Shown piece by piece: positions 25,304 through 34,255 of a stretch of 64,000 nt of DNA; the first letter of the stretch is position 1, and every line of letters begins with the position of its first letter. The stretch lies in the NCBI GenBank assembly GCA_910587915.1, contig CAJUOB010000001.1, positions 31,070 through 95,069 on the forward strand, read 5' to 3'. A program made the position numbers and the translations under genes. Origin of the DNA: an uncultured Muribaculaceae bacterium. GTDB taxonomy: Bacteria; Bacteroidota; Bacteroidia; Bacteroidales; Muribaculaceae. The notes beneath the pieces are model-generated. The model did not search any database. It saw only the letters and a program-made list of their open reading frames with translations, and was not told the origin of the DNA.

Positions 25304-25999
25304 ATGGAAATATCTCCCGACCGCCTGAATCTTCCCGAACCTGCAGCCGACACCGTGTCGCGCATAAAATACCTCATTCATCTCATGAGAATGACCCAGG
25401 CCCAGTTTGCCGGGCGCCTTGGGGTCGACCCTGCTGCAGTGTCGCGAGCGCTGAAAGGCAAGATTCCTCCGGGCGAGGCATTCATCAATAGAATAGTGGT
25501 GAACTTCGGTGTATCAAAGGCTTGGCTCACGGAAGGCACAGATGTACCATTCCCGAAAGAAAGCCCTGCGGCGACTGAAGCGACCATGCGACGCCCCTAT
25601 GGAGCACCTGTCTACAACATCGATGTCACTGCCGGGACTACGCCACTGAGCCGCATGTTCACCGAAGAGCACATCGTGGGCTACGTATCGCTACCTGGCA
25701 TCAATCCCGACCTGCCTATAGTGAGGGTCAGTGGCAATTCCATGCAGCCACGGCTCAATCCGGGTTGCTATATATCAATCCGGCCGGTACGCCTCGACGC
25801 AACCATATCGTGGGGACAGATCTACGTGGTGGTACTGCCCGACTTCCGCGTAGTGAAGTACGTGCGCCGCCATCCCGATCCCGAAAAGGTGATTCTACAT
25901 AGTGAGAATCCCGACTACGACGACATCGAAATCAATCGTTCCGACATCGAAGGCCTCTATTTGGTCGAAAATATCATAAACCATGACTTCATTGCCTAA
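25304..25999 (+). CDS. XRE-type S24/LexA-like transcriptional regulator
   Basis: A 231-residue protein with an N-terminal helix-turn-helix (about 20-75; MTQAQFAGRLGVDPAAVSRALKG is the recognition region) and a C-terminal S24 peptidase-like domain (about 110-225). The nucleophile Ser is in VSGNSMQP and the Lys in RVVKYVRRHP, so autocleavage is possible as in LexA/CI repressors. A hydrophobic linker with TAGTTPLSRM could be the cleavage zone, although no Ala-Gly is evident there. The ATG 25304 is 21 nt after the -7 element. The stop overlaps the rnhB start by 17 nt. Confidence 0.85.
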   Translation: MEISPDRLNLPEPAADTVSRIKYLIHLMRMTQAQFAGRLGVDPAAVSRALKGKIPPGEAFINRIVVNFGVSKAWLTEGTDVPFPKESPAATEATMRRPYGAPVYNIDVTAGTTPLSRMFTEEHIVGYVSLPGINPDLPIVRVSGNSMQPRLNPGCYISIRPVRLDATISWGQIYVVVLPDFRVVKYVRRHPDPEKVILHSENPDYDDIEINRSDIEGLYLVENIINHDFIA

Positions 26000-26585
26000 G
26001 CACGCACCACTGCCACCGTGCTCAACCCCCGGCATCATCGAGGCCGGATGCGACGAGGCCGGCCGTGGTTGCCTCGCCGGCCCGGTATTTGCAGCGGCCG
26101 TAATCCTGCCCGACGACTTCTCGCATCCATGGCTCAACGACTCAAAGCAGATGAGCGAACGCCGCCGTATGGAACTCCGCGACATCATCATGACCGAAGC
26201 TGTGGCATGGGCCGTGGCAAGCGTCGACGCTGCCGAAATCGACAATATAAACATACTAAACGCCTCGATCGAGGCCATGCACCGCGCCCTGGCGCAGCTC
26301 TCCGTACGCCCCGAGGCAATCGCGGTCGACGGAAACCGTTTCAAACCCTTCGCCGACATTCCACACACATGCTTCGTGAAAGGCGACGGACGCTTCGCCA
26401 ACATCGCCGCAGCATCGGTGCTCGCCAAAACATCGCGCGACCTTTTCATGCTCGAAGCGCACCGCCAATACCCCATGTACGGCTGGGACGGCAACAAAGC
26501 CTATCCAACGGCCGCACATCGTGCCGCAATAGCGAAATACGGTCCATGCCCTCTGCACCGCATCACATTTAAACTTCTACCATAA
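25983..26585 (+). CDS. rnhB: Ribonuclease HII
   Basis: Removes single ribonucleotides and RNA primers from RNA-DNA hybrids. The 200-residue protein carries the type 2 RNase H signature: AGCDEAGRGCLAGPV (Asp and Glu catalytic), LNDSKQMSERRR, VDGNRF and SVLAKTSRDLFM. Length is as expected. Its ATG (25983-25985) lies inside the end of the S24 regulator gene, so the two are in one transcript and probably coupled. Confidence 0.95.
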   Translation: MTSLPKHAPLPPCSTPGIIEAGCDEAGRGCLAGPVFAAAVILPDDFSHPWLNDSKQMSERRRMELRDIIMTEAVAWAVASVDAAEIDNINILNASIEAMHRALAQLSVRPEAIAVDGNRFKPFADIPHTCFVKGDGRFANIAAASVLAKTSRDLFMLEAHRQYPMYGWDGNKAYPTAAHRAAIAKYGPCPLHRITFKLLP

Positions 26586-26594
26586 TTCAATCTA

Positions 26595-28535
26595 ATGAAA
26601 AAAGCCGGACTGCTTGCCCTTTGCGTGCTGGCCGCCACATCGGCAAATGCCAAAGTGACGCTGCCGCATTTCATCACCGACAACATGGTGATGCAACAGA
26701 ATTCAACACTCACCGTACCCGGAAAAACCACCCCGGGCGCCACTGTAAAAATAAAAACCGACTGGCTCGACAAGGAAGTATCGGCAAAGGCAGATGCCGA
26801 CGGCGCATTCTCCATCGCTCTGCCAACCCCGGCCGCAGGCGGCCCCTTCACCATGATTATTACCGATGGCTCCAAAGATGATGCCACCGTGCTATGCAAT
26901 CTCCTTGCAGGCGAGGTATGGCTATGCTCAGGCCAGTCCAACATGGAGTTTCAGGTAAACCGCAACAACTGGGGCTCTCGCCTTATGAACGGCGATGAGG
27001 TCGTAGCCACATCACAGCATCCCGACATCCGATTGCTTAAAGTGAAGCAAAATACAAGTTTCACACCTCTCGACGACGCAGCTGTGGAATACGGCGGATG
27101 GGTCGAGGCCAATCCGGCCACCATGGGCATATCGGCCATCGCATATCTTTTCGCTCTCCAGATGCACGACCAGCTCGGCGTACCCGTAGGTGTCATCGAC
27201 ACAAGCTGGGGCGGAACTGTGGCGGAAGCATGGACTCCCTACGAAGGACTGGAGAACATTCCCGGATTCGAAAGCCAGCTTAAGACCATAAAAGACAGCA
27301 ATTTCGACCGTGAACAAGTAAAGAAACTATACCTCACAAAATACAACGAATGGGCGGAGCAGATTCAGGCCGCAGGAAAGAAATTCGACCTCGGCACCAT
27401 GCAGACCGGCAATGAATGGGGTAAAATGCCACTCCCCGGCAAATGGGAACTGTCTGTACTTCCCGACTTCGACGGTGTAGTGTGGATTCAGCGCGAGCTC
27501 GACCTCCCCGCCGATGCCGCAGGAAAGCCCATGACACTCAACATCGGCATCGTGGATGATATCGACGAAACCTACCTGAATGGAGTCAAGGTCGGTGGCC
27601 TCGAAGCACCCGCCTCGCAGCGCGAATATAAAATTCCCGGAAATCTCGTAAAAGGCGGCAAGAATGTTATCACTGTCAAGATAATCGACCTCATGGGCGA
27701 AGGTGGCGTGAAAGAAGGATCGAAAATGAACGCAATAGTCGACGGCACAACATATCCGCTCGACGGCGAATGGAGCTACTCCGCCGACCTCACTCTTGCC
27801 GAACTCCCCCGACGCCCCGAATCGCCCGAGGGTCCCAACTATTCCACCGTGCTCTACAATGCCATGCTTCATCCATTGAAACCGCTCCCGGTGAAAGGTG
27901 TTCTCTGGTATCAAGGCTGCAGCAACGTAGGCCGTGCAGAGCAGTACGATCCTCTATTCAAATCGCTCATATCCAGCTGGCGCAAGACATTCTCCAACCT
28001 CGAAATGCCTTTCTACTTCGTTCAGCTCGCAGGTTTCCAGGCTCAGAAAAACGTGCAGCCCGAATCGGAGTGGGCTCTTCTGCGCAACAGCCAGGCCAAA
28101 GCCCTCGAGCTTCCCAACACAGGCATGGCTGTGGCTATCGACCTCGGACACCCTACCGACATACATCCGTCGAACAAGCAGGAAGTGGCCCGACGTCTGG
28201 CCCTGCTCGCACTCAACCACGACTATGGCAAGAAAGACATAGTGAGCGAGGCTCCGGTCCTGCTATCGTCAAAAGTCAAGGATGGCAAAATAATCCTTAA
28301 ATTCAACGGCGCGGTCAAGCCCACCTCTACAGCAGTCACCGGATTCATCATCGGCGACAAAAAAGGAAACTTCGCCTATGCAAATGCCCGCTTGGATGGC
28401 GACGACACCGTAGTGCTCAGCTCGCCCCTGATAGAGAAACCCACCATAGCCCGCTACAACTGGGCCGACTACCCCGGCGGCAATCTGTACGGCACCACCG
28501 GACTCCCCGTAGCGCCTTTCGCCACCGACAAATAA
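26595..28535 (+). CDS. Sialate O-acetylesterase (secreted SGNH/SASA family)
   Basis: A 646-residue exported esterase with a signal peptide (1-19, ending ANA). It has the SASA-type SGNH core: CSGQSNMEF (nucleophile Ser, about 115-118), IDTSWGGTVAEAWTP, GVLWYQGCSN and ending motif DIHPSNKQEVARRL (Asp/His). A galactose-binding-like beta domain is inserted around 270-390. It removes acetyl groups from sialic acid or plant-type acetylated glycans in the periplasm. It follows rnhB by 9 nt and ends at a strong terminator; the rnhB link is probably only positional. Confidence 0.88.
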   Translation: MKKAGLLALCVLAATSANAKVTLPHFITDNMVMQQNSTLTVPGKTTPGATVKIKTDWLDKEVSAKADADGAFSIALPTPAAGGPFTMIITDGSKDDATVLCNLLAGEVWLCSGQSNMEFQVNRNNWGSRLMNGDEVVATSQHPDIRLLKVKQNTSFTPLDDAAVEYGGWVEANPATMGISAIAYLFALQMHDQLGVPVGVIDTSWGGTVAEAWTPYEGLENIPGFESQLKTIKDSNFDREQVKKLYLTKYNEWAEQIQAAGKKFDLGTMQTGNEWGKMPLPGKWELSVLPDFDGVVWIQRELDLPADAAGKPMTLNIGIVDDIDETYLNGVKVGGLEAPASQREYKIPGNLVKGGKNVITVKIIDLMGEGGVKEGSKMNAIVDGTTYPLDGEWSYSADLTLAELPRRPESPEGPNYSTVLYNAMLHPLKPLPVKGVLWYQGCSNVGRAEQYDPLFKSLISSWRKTFSNLEMPFYFVQLAGFQAQKNVQPESEWALLRNSQAKALELPNTGMAVAIDLGHPTDIHPSNKQEVARRLALLALNHDYGKKDIVSEAPVLLSSKVKDGKIILKFNGAVKPTSTAVTGFIIGDKKGNFAYANARLDGDDTVVLSSPLIEKPTIARYNWADYPGGNLYGTTGLPVAPFATDK

Positions 28536-28552
28536 GAAGAGATACATACTAT

Positions 28553-28594
28553 GAAAAAATCCGCAACCCCACGTAGGGGATTGCGGATTTTTTT
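28553..28594 (+). terminator. Strong rho-independent terminator
   Basis: ATCCGCAA-CCCC and GGGG-a-TTGCGGAT form a 12-bp stem with an ACGTA loop, followed by seven T, 18 nt after the esterase stop. The leading A-run makes it active in both directions, also serving the fragment gene on the minus strand. Confidence 0.92.
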
Positions 28595-28613
28595 GATGTA
28601 TAGAATTTTCTGA

Positions 28614-29000
28614 TCAGCGGCGGAGATAGAGCTTCTTGCCATTCACAATATAAAGTCCCTCAGGAAGGGTAGAGAGTTCCGATGAAGTAACACCCTGCTT
28701 CAGAAGCATGCCCTGAAGATTATAGACAGTATACGAATCCACACCGGACGACAGAACGCCATCAACTCCGGCAGCGACATCCGAGTAGCCCTCGTACACG
28801 AATTTCTGGTCAAGGAAATACTCGTCGCTTTCGTAGTCGTATACACTCACTACAAGTTCGAGCGGATTGCCGTTGTCGTCGTACACATAGTCGTACTTAA
28901 CACCACCGACTTTTTCGGTATAACCATCGAAAGTCTCATAGGCAGCCTCTTCTACCGCATTGCCATATTTATCCAGCGCTATTGCGTGTAAGAGTCTGCA
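28614..29000 (-). pseudogene. 5'-truncated secreted-protein remnant with sorting-like tail
   Basis: A minus-strand open frame runs from about 29000 to the TGA at 28614-28616 but has no ATG start: an in-frame TAA lies just upstream and the reading frame begins mid-domain (DKYGNAVEEAAYE, then KYDYVYDDNGNPLELVV). The end, YTVYNLQGMLLKQGV and LPEGLYIVNGKKLYLRR, is a typical C-terminal sorting-like tail of Bacteroidales secreted proteins. A GTG at 28886 could start a 90-residue peptide but would have no signal sequence. It is most likely the surviving 3' end of a larger secreted-protein gene. Confidence 0.65.
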
Positions 29001-29052
29001 AAATTAGATTATTTGCAAAACAAATCATTAGGATTTACAAATTTAACAGTAA

Positions 29053-29514
29053 CTATATTTTTGCAGACGCGTCCAATTCCATTATATAGTTAGGAATAAG
29101 TACGCCATTCCTTTCAATTATCTGACTTTTAAGCACTCTATAGCCTCTTTTCTCAAAGAATGGCTTAGCTGTGATGGAAGCATGCACTCTGATCGGCCTC
29201 CCCTCGGCCGACGACTCCAATCTATCGCATAATGCAGTCCCGACACCCTGCCTCTGATACATATGATGCACATAAAGCCGGTCGAGATAAGCACTTTTGT
29301 CAATATCTCCGAAACCGATCACCAACGATCCATCCAAAGCAACCAACGACAGATGCTCCGACAAGGTCGAGTTCCACCTCTCCATATCAATCCCTGCAGT
29401 CCACGCCTCGACCTGCGCACTCGAATAGTCTTGGATATTTATACTATGTACCGTGTCGTAGAACAATCTTACAATCGCTTCCAGATCGGCCTCCCGATAT
29501 TCCCTTATCTCCAT
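29053..29514 (-). CDS. GNAT family N-acetyltransferase
   Basis: A 153-residue GCN5-related N-acetyltransferase: MEIREYREADLEAIVRLF at the N-terminus, ALDGSLVIGFGDIDKSAYLDRLYVH core strands and the acetyl-CoA pyrophosphate loop MYQRQGVGTALCDRLE, then GYRVLKSQ. Substrate is unknown. It lies 6 nt downstream of the second GNAT gene on the same strand, so they are an operon. Base composition is lower in GC than the metabolic core genes around, in keeping with accessory DNA. Confidence 0.85.
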   Translation of the reverse strand: MEIREYREADLEAIVRLFYDTVHSINIQDYSSAQVEAWTAGIDMERWNSTLSEHLSLVALDGSLVIGFGDIDKSAYLDRLYVHHMYQRQGVGTALCDRLESSAEGRPIRVHASITAKPFFEKRGYRVLKSQIIERNGVLIPNYIMELDASAKI

Positions 29515-29520
29515 AGCCCT

Positions 29521-29949
29521 TCAAAGCGACAGATGTAATATCGGGAAAGGACGACCGGCCTCATCTCGATCATCACGACCTACAATGTGAAATCCTTTGG
29601 ACTCATAAAACCCTAATGCAAGGGGATTTTGTTCATTAACATCCACACAGTCCGCCCCAAGAGCCACGGCATACTCCACAAGTAACGAGCCATATCCCTT
29701 ACCTCTGCAGCAATCATCCACAAACAACATTTCAATCATACGTCCGGCCATCCCGACAAAGCCGCAGAGCGCTCCATTGTCAAAAACACCGTACAATTTC
29801 ACATTCGGAAAATACAACGGAATCAGAGCCTCCCTGATTTCAGCAATATCATCCTCACTCAGAAAAGTATGCGTAGCTCTAACCGACCGCTCCCATATCC
29901 CGGCCAGCCTTAGATAATCGCTCTCACAACAGTCATCAATCCAAACCAT
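29521..29949 (-). CDS. GNAT family N-acetyltransferase
   Basis: A 142-residue GNAT protein with core strands LYGVFDNGALCGFVGMAG and IEMLFVDDCCRGKGYGSLLVEYAV, where the R-x-x-G-x-G loop (CRGKGYG) binds acetyl-CoA, then the AlkL-like NPLALGFYESKGF element. It is similar in layout to YjaB-type acetyltransferases. It is the first gene of a two-GNAT operon. Target molecule unknown. Confidence 0.85.
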   Translation of the reverse strand: MVWIDDCCESDYLRLAGIWERSVRATHTFLSEDDIAEIREALIPLYFPNVKLYGVFDNGALCGFVGMAGRMIEMLFVDDCCRGKGYGSLLVEYAVALGADCVDVNEQNPLALGFYESKGFHIVGRDDRDEAGRPFPILHLSL

Positions 29950-30108
29950 ACCACAAATTTAGATATTCTCCTACAATCTCTTCACTTCCGCCTCTCCTTT
30001 TATCTTGCATTATGAGTTGTCAACGGTATTTTCCGACTTCTGTCCCGAGGGTTCTCTTACCCAAGACTCCGGGTTCGTTCCTATTGCGAAATCAAACCTT
30101 TTTCCGAC

Positions 30109-31362
30109 TCAAACGAGCCATTTCTCAATTCGCGGCACGAATGTGTCTATATCGCGTTGGGGTATGCCGAGCCGCCTGGCTTCCGTCCGCCATGACTTCA
30201 TAGCCTCTTTGACCTCTGATATTATTTTGCTAGCTTTATCATTTGACAACATGTAATCTCCGGCTGATTCCAAAAGGATATTCAAGTCAGATTCGTTCGT
30301 TGAGCGATTTATCAAAAGGCTCTGATTGTCCTGTAGCGTGGGATTGATGTCATAGGCAGGTGAAAGTTCCCATCCTTTTCTCGTCAGGATAAAACCGTGG
30401 TTACGGAAATGGTCGTCGGAGTTACCGACAATGATGTAGAATGCAACACGTCTGTAGAGTTCTTCAAGATTCTGTTCCACGTTGCTTCCGTGTTGAATGA
30501 TGAAATCCGCAATATCAGGATAGCCGAATCCGGTTGAAGCGTTGTCGCCATCTTCAAGGCCGAGTAACGTCAGAGCCGAAGCGAAATGTATCCGCTTTCC
30601 TTCATCATTGCGGTCGAATCTTTTTGAAAGAAGTACGTGGTGATTTTCACCATTGATTATTCTGGTATCCGCAACATTCAATCCTGCGCTACGCCCCATG
30701 ATATGGCATAAATGTTCCCAAAGTGCCACATCATAATCATCCTTTAGAGATGGAAATTTCGCTACAGTCAATTTTCCATCCTCATCGACAACACTTGCTT
30801 TGGGCCTTGCGCCACCGAGCGACGTGCCGGGATGAAGAAGTTGCACGAGCCATTTCTTTGCCGGAAGTTGCTGTTTATCCTCACTCTCCTCAATTTCATG
30901 CGCTGCGTGTATCAACTCTCTGACGCTTGTTAATGGTGGTACACGAAGATTCGGGTCCACATTTATAAATTCGCCACCTTTTGTTTTAGCGAAACGAAAG
31001 CCGCCCATTCGGGAAGCATCATCAATGCCCATAAGGTAATCGAACGAAGTCAATCGTTTGACAGGTCGCTTTTCATCAGCGGCGACTATCTGTTCACGGC
31101 GATTAAGCAATGTGCGGCCCCAACGGTCTGGCAAAGCGTCGGAAAAGCACGCGAAGATATCACGCTCCGGTCGGGAATATTGTATGCCCGGGAAATTCTT
31201 CAAGTCTTCGCTCAGAAAAACATCACCATATTTGGCAAGCCACTCCTTATCATACGAGAATGAATACGTCTCATTGCCTCGCACTGAATCAAACGACAAT
31301 TCTCCAACTATTACAGGAGTGCAAAGCCAATCGAAATCGGCATATACAAAAAGCCTTTCCAT
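30109..31362 (-). CDS. hipA: HipA-family serine/threonine kinase toxin
   Basis: A 417-residue HipA protein. E. coli HipA phosphorylates glutamyl-tRNA synthetase and triggers persistence; the target here is unknown. Family elements are the beta-rich HipA_N region (1-110), the glycine loop TSLGGARPKASVV, catalytic GNSDDHFRNHGF, and the metal site LSPAYDINP. All key residues are present, so it should be active. It lies 3 nt downstream of the helix-turn-helix gene, in the standard hipBA order. Codon use is more A/T-rich than in flanking core genes, as expected for a mobile toxin-antitoxin module. Confidence 0.9.
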   Translation of the reverse strand: MERLFVYADFDWLCTPVIVGELSFDSVRGNETYSFSYDKEWLAKYGDVFLSEDLKNFPGIQYSRPERDIFACFSDALPDRWGRTLLNRREQIVAADEKRPVKRLTSFDYLMGIDDASRMGGFRFAKTKGGEFINVDPNLRVPPLTSVRELIHAAHEIEESEDKQQLPAKKWLVQLLHPGTSLGGARPKASVVDEDGKLTVAKFPSLKDDYDVALWEHLCHIMGRSAGLNVADTRIINGENHHVLLSKRFDRNDEGKRIHFASALTLLGLEDGDNASTGFGYPDIADFIIQHGSNVEQNLEELYRRVAFYIIVGNSDDHFRNHGFILTRKGWELSPAYDINPTLQDNQSLLINRSTNESDLNILLESAGDYMLSNDKASKIISEVKEAMKSWRTEARRLGIPQRDIDTFVPRIEKWLV

Positions 31363-31365
31363 GGA

Positions 31366-31686
31366 TTATTCCTTTTTAGATGCACGTCGGCGATGTTTTA
31401 GACTTAAATCTTGAAGATTCCTGCCAAGAGTATCTTCCTTGGCAATCAATAACAAATCATCATCAAGCTGGAGTGCATAAAGCACACGGGCATAAATGCC
31501 GATTGAAACAGTAGGCGATCCCTTCTCTATCCTTGCCACTGTCAACGGCGAACAAGTAGCCCGTTCAGCCACCTGCGCTATCGACAGATTGCGACGAAGT
31601 CGGGCAAGCTTAATTTGCTCACCCATAAATTCCATTTTCTGCTCCAGTTTTCGGGGCAACTTAGTCCCCATCGTGTTCTTTGCCAT
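31366..31686 (-). CDS. hipB: HipB-type helix-turn-helix antitoxin
   Basis: A 106-residue XRE-family protein with a helix-turn-helix at about 27-80 (MGEQIKLARLRRNLSIAQVAERATCSPLTVARIEKG), followed by a basic tail KHRRRASKKE. It precedes hipA by 3 nt, so it is the antitoxin and operon repressor by standard hipBA logic. The palindrome at 31713-31734 is a likely binding site. Start ATG is at 31684-31686. Confidence 0.88.
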   Translation of the reverse strand: MAKNTMGTKLPRKLEQKMEFMGEQIKLARLRRNLSIAQVAERATCSPLTVARIEKGSPTVSIGIYARVLYALQLDDDLLLIAKEDTLGRNLQDLSLKHRRRASKKE

Positions 31687-31712
31687 ACCAACATTTTATT
31701 TGATGATGTAAA

Positions 31713-31734
31713 TATAATAAAAATATTTATTATA
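31713..31734 (-). promoter_or_regulatory. Candidate HipB operator
   Basis: TATAATAAA (31713-31721) and TTTATTATA (31726-31734) form a perfect 9-bp inverted repeat with a 4-nt spacer, 26 nt upstream of hipB, in the expected place for autorepression. Confidence 0.55.
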
Positions 31735-31883
31735 TGATGCATTGAGTGGAGCGTTTGTAAAAGTCATCGAAATTTCAGCGATTGAAAAATATCGTCTATT
31801 ATGGCACAAGCCGAAAAGTTGGGCCCCCCGTAACCGTCCTTTGGACGCTTTGCTATGCAAAGAATCGAAAGGATTAGACACGG

Positions 31884-31914
31884 AAAAACCGCAGAACTAA
31901 TTGATAGTCTGCGG
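31884..31914 (-). terminator. tmRNA terminator
   Basis: Reading on the minus strand, CCGCAGA and TCTGCGG (31889-31914) form a hairpin with a 12-nt loop and are followed by TTTTT. It is 40 nt past the tmRNA 3' end. Confidence 0.85.
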
Positions 31915-31953
31915 CTTGTCTGATTTAGGCTACAAGTATCCGTAGTAGTCGAG

Positions 31954-32350
31954 TGGAGTTGGGGGGATTTGAACCCCCGTCCAAACGCGGAACTAATGAG
32001 CTTTCTACGTGCGTAGTCTCAAGTTAATTTTCGAGCTGCGGCAGGCCTGAAACCACCAACCGCGACCTTATCCTCTAAATTTTCGGGAACTTCCCGAGGC
32101 TTGCGGCTCCCTATTTCCGATTTACCTGCACCGCCATATCGATTAGTCTCGGAAAAAGGACAATCGGGCGATGTCTTGTCGCTGCAACTGTTGCGGCGAT
32201 TAAGCTGATCTACTGTACTTCAATCAAGCAGCAAGAGCGTAGTTATTTTCGCCATTTAAATTGCTCGAAGTCAGATATTAAAGAGCATAGACCTCATAGC
32301 TCTGCACGCTTACCCACCACTTCTACACGCTGTCAAAACCGGTCAACCCC
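31954..32350 (-). ncRNA. ssrA: tmRNA (transfer-messenger RNA)
   Basis: A 397-nt one-piece tmRNA. The 5' end GGGGTTG (32344-32350) pairs with CAACTCC near the 3' end (31955-31961, discriminator A at 31954) to form the tRNA-like acceptor stem; a T-arm GGGGG-TTCAAAT-CCCCC is next to it. The tag frame, around 32224-32256, encodes GENNYALAA with the TGA stop at 32224-32226; an Asn codon precedes Gly and the exact resume codon is not certain. CCA is not encoded at the 3' end. It rescues stalled ribosomes. No intron or two-piece permutation is seen. Confidence 0.95.
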
Positions 32351-32383
32351 GTTATTTCAGCGCTCCGGTGGAGCTATTTCATG

Positions 32384-32415
32384 CAAATATAGTACACGCA
32401 TGCGCCATACGCAAA
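32384..32415 (-). promoter_or_regulatory. tmRNA promoter
   Basis: On the minus strand, TTTG (32412-32415), 20 nt, and TATATTTG (32384-32391) match the Bacteroidetes consensus. The start would be about 25 nt before the mature tmRNA 5' end, allowing a short leader removed by RNase P. Confidence 0.75.
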
Positions 32416-32428
32416 TCTTTAACACAGA

Positions 32429-33199
32429 TTAACGTACATCTTGCGACGTTCCGGCCTGATCGAGCCATAGACGCAGGCCCAGTGCCCGCTCTCGGCTCAC
32501 AAGGATCTCAGTTTCGGCACTATCGCGGAGATATAGCTTCAGATAGCTGCCCCAGGCTGTGTTGAGGCGTTGAATTGCATTTATATTAACTATATATGAA
32601 TCGTTAACCCGGAAGAAATTTTCAGCGTCAAGCTGTATATTGCATTCGTCAATCGACATGCTCAGGTTATACCGTCGGCCGTCGAAACATACGAGATACA
32701 ACATCGCATCATCGCTATATATATGGGATATACTCGAAACATCCACGACCTCAAATCCATCGAGCCAGGGCACAAGGAAGCGCTTGCGTATGTATGGACG
32801 CCTCAGACCGGCAGCGAACTGGCGCACATCGGAAAGGCGGCATTTACCCGTCCACAAAGTTTTATCTATCGCCGCTGCGAGCTCTTCCGGAATGATTGGC
32901 TTCAACAGATATTGAATGCCATTGGTAGAGAACGCATTCACAGTATAGTCGGAATAGGCAAGAGTGAAAATAATATGCGCCGTGATGTCAAGAGAATCGA
33001 ATGCGCTGAATACAAGCCCATCCGTCAATCTGACATCAGAAATGATGAGGTCGGGTCGACCTCCATCAGCAAAATATTTTTTCACAGACTCGGTTGTGGT
33101 CAACGGTCCGTCGATCTGCCAATCTCCGCCCAATTTATTTATTACAGATGTGAGTCGTACAAAACTCGGGCGTTCATCTTCTATTATAAGCAACTTCAT
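32429..33199 (-). CDS. LytTR-family response regulator
   Basis: A 256-residue two-component response regulator. Receiver domain (1-120) with the acidic pair IIEDERPS, phospho-acceptor Asp in LIISDVRL, Thr in IFTLAYSD and Lys in LLKPIIP; LytTR DNA-binding domain (about 150-245) with FRVNDSYIVNINAIQRL. No histidine kinase is beside it, so it is an orphan in this window. It ends 13 nt before the tmRNA promoter. Its targets are unknown. Confidence 0.9.
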   Translation of the reverse strand: MKLLIIEDERPSFVRLTSVINKLGGDWQIDGPLTTTESVKKYFADGGRPDLIISDVRLTDGLVFSAFDSLDITAHIIFTLAYSDYTVNAFSTNGIQYLLKPIIPEELAAAIDKTLWTGKCRLSDVRQFAAGLRRPYIRKRFLVPWLDGFEVVDVSSISHIYSDDAMLYLVCFDGRRYNLSMSIDECNIQLDAENFFRVNDSYIVNINAIQRLNTAWGSYLKLYLRDSAETEILVSRERALGLRLWLDQAGTSQDVR

Positions 33200-33427
33200 C
33201 GCCTGTTCAAGATAAAATTCGGAGCAATTATAGCCACAATACTCAACAAAGCCTTCCGGCTCTATTCTGTCACGGCATATAGAAATCCTACACTACGCTA
33301 TGTGATATAAAACTTTGCAAAGATAGAAATTATCCGACTATTCCACAAGCGATTTTTCGTGACATTTTATTTTTATCACCTAATAATTAGGCAAATGTCG
33401 CAATATGTGTCAAAAAAGTCACACATC

Positions 33428-34219
33428 TCAACGGGCAATGTTCAGCACACGCAGATTGGCAAGCACCGTCTGCTGCGCCACCGTCTGGATATATTCACAT
33501 AGTTCGGGATCGAGACCATCGGAATACGAACTTTGATAAGGCTTCTGCAGAATAGTCGACAGAATCACATTTGCAGCCAGATAGCTCCCTGTACGCGACG
33601 GATGCGACCGGTCGGGAGTATAAAGCGAAACAAACGGTCGCTCCTGCCGCACACGTCGCCACGCAAGCCCCACAGGCGCACACCAGGCGCCATTATCATA
33701 GGCCATCTCGAGGTAGCTTGTGGCAAGACGGGCCTGCATACCCTCGTAGTCATCAATCAGAGGATAGCCATCGTGCTCCGGCTGGCAACCGTCCTTGTGC
33801 CCCCACGTCATATAGAAAATAACATGTGCTGCGGGATTTGCCGCCATCACAAGGCTATCGAGCAAATGCGCATATGGATATGTGCCGGCAGCCACCGACG
33901 AGCTATGCCTCGCAGGAGCACTGCTCTGCTCCTGAATCACAACATAATCCCATCCGCCCTCGGCAATTGCATCAAGCAATTCCTTGTTGGCCGCATGCTT
34001 ACGAAGAGTGCATCCTCCCGGAGTAAACTTACGGAAAGCAATATTGAGGCGTTCGGCAGTAGGGAGCGACGATGCAAGTTTCTGCAATGTCACCGGCATG
34101 TCGTTGTAGTAAGTATAGCTATTACCTATAAACAGTACCCGCGTGGAATCGGACTTTTCCGCTCCCGATGCGATATTAATACACAGGAAAAGACAAAGCA
34201 ACAGACAGAAGTTTTTCAT
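33428..34219 (-). CDS. Secreted SGNH-type hydrolase (DUF4886-like)
   Basis: A 263-residue exported protein with a signal peptide (1-19, ending ASG). The SGNH Ser is in VLFIGNSYTYYND and the catalytic Asp/His pair is in YTPDRSHPSRTGSYLAANV, so it is probably an active esterase or lipase of the DUF4886 type. Oxyanion-hole regions GGCTLRKH and VIQEQSSAP are present. Its substrate is unknown. A second, divergent member lies at 54278-55099. It is separated from the LytTR gene by 228 nt holding no clear feature. Confidence 0.75.
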   Translation of the reverse strand: MKNFCLLLCLFLCINIASGAEKSDSTRVLFIGNSYTYYNDMPVTLQKLASSLPTAERLNIAFRKFTPGGCTLRKHAANKELLDAIAEGGWDYVVIQEQSSAPARHSSSVAAGTYPYAHLLDSLVMAANPAAHVIFYMTWGHKDGCQPEHDGYPLIDDYEGMQARLATSYLEMAYDNGAWCAPVGLAWRRVRQERPFVSLYTPDRSHPSRTGSYLAANVILSTILQKPYQSSYSDGLDPELCEYIQTVAQQTVLANLRVLNIAR

Positions 34220-34255
34220 CTCGGCTAACGATGGTTTAAGATTGGTTTAAAAGTT

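Noticed and set aside
31954..31980. Attachment site at the tmRNA 3' end
   Set aside because: No second copy of the 3' end sequence and no integrase in the vicinity.
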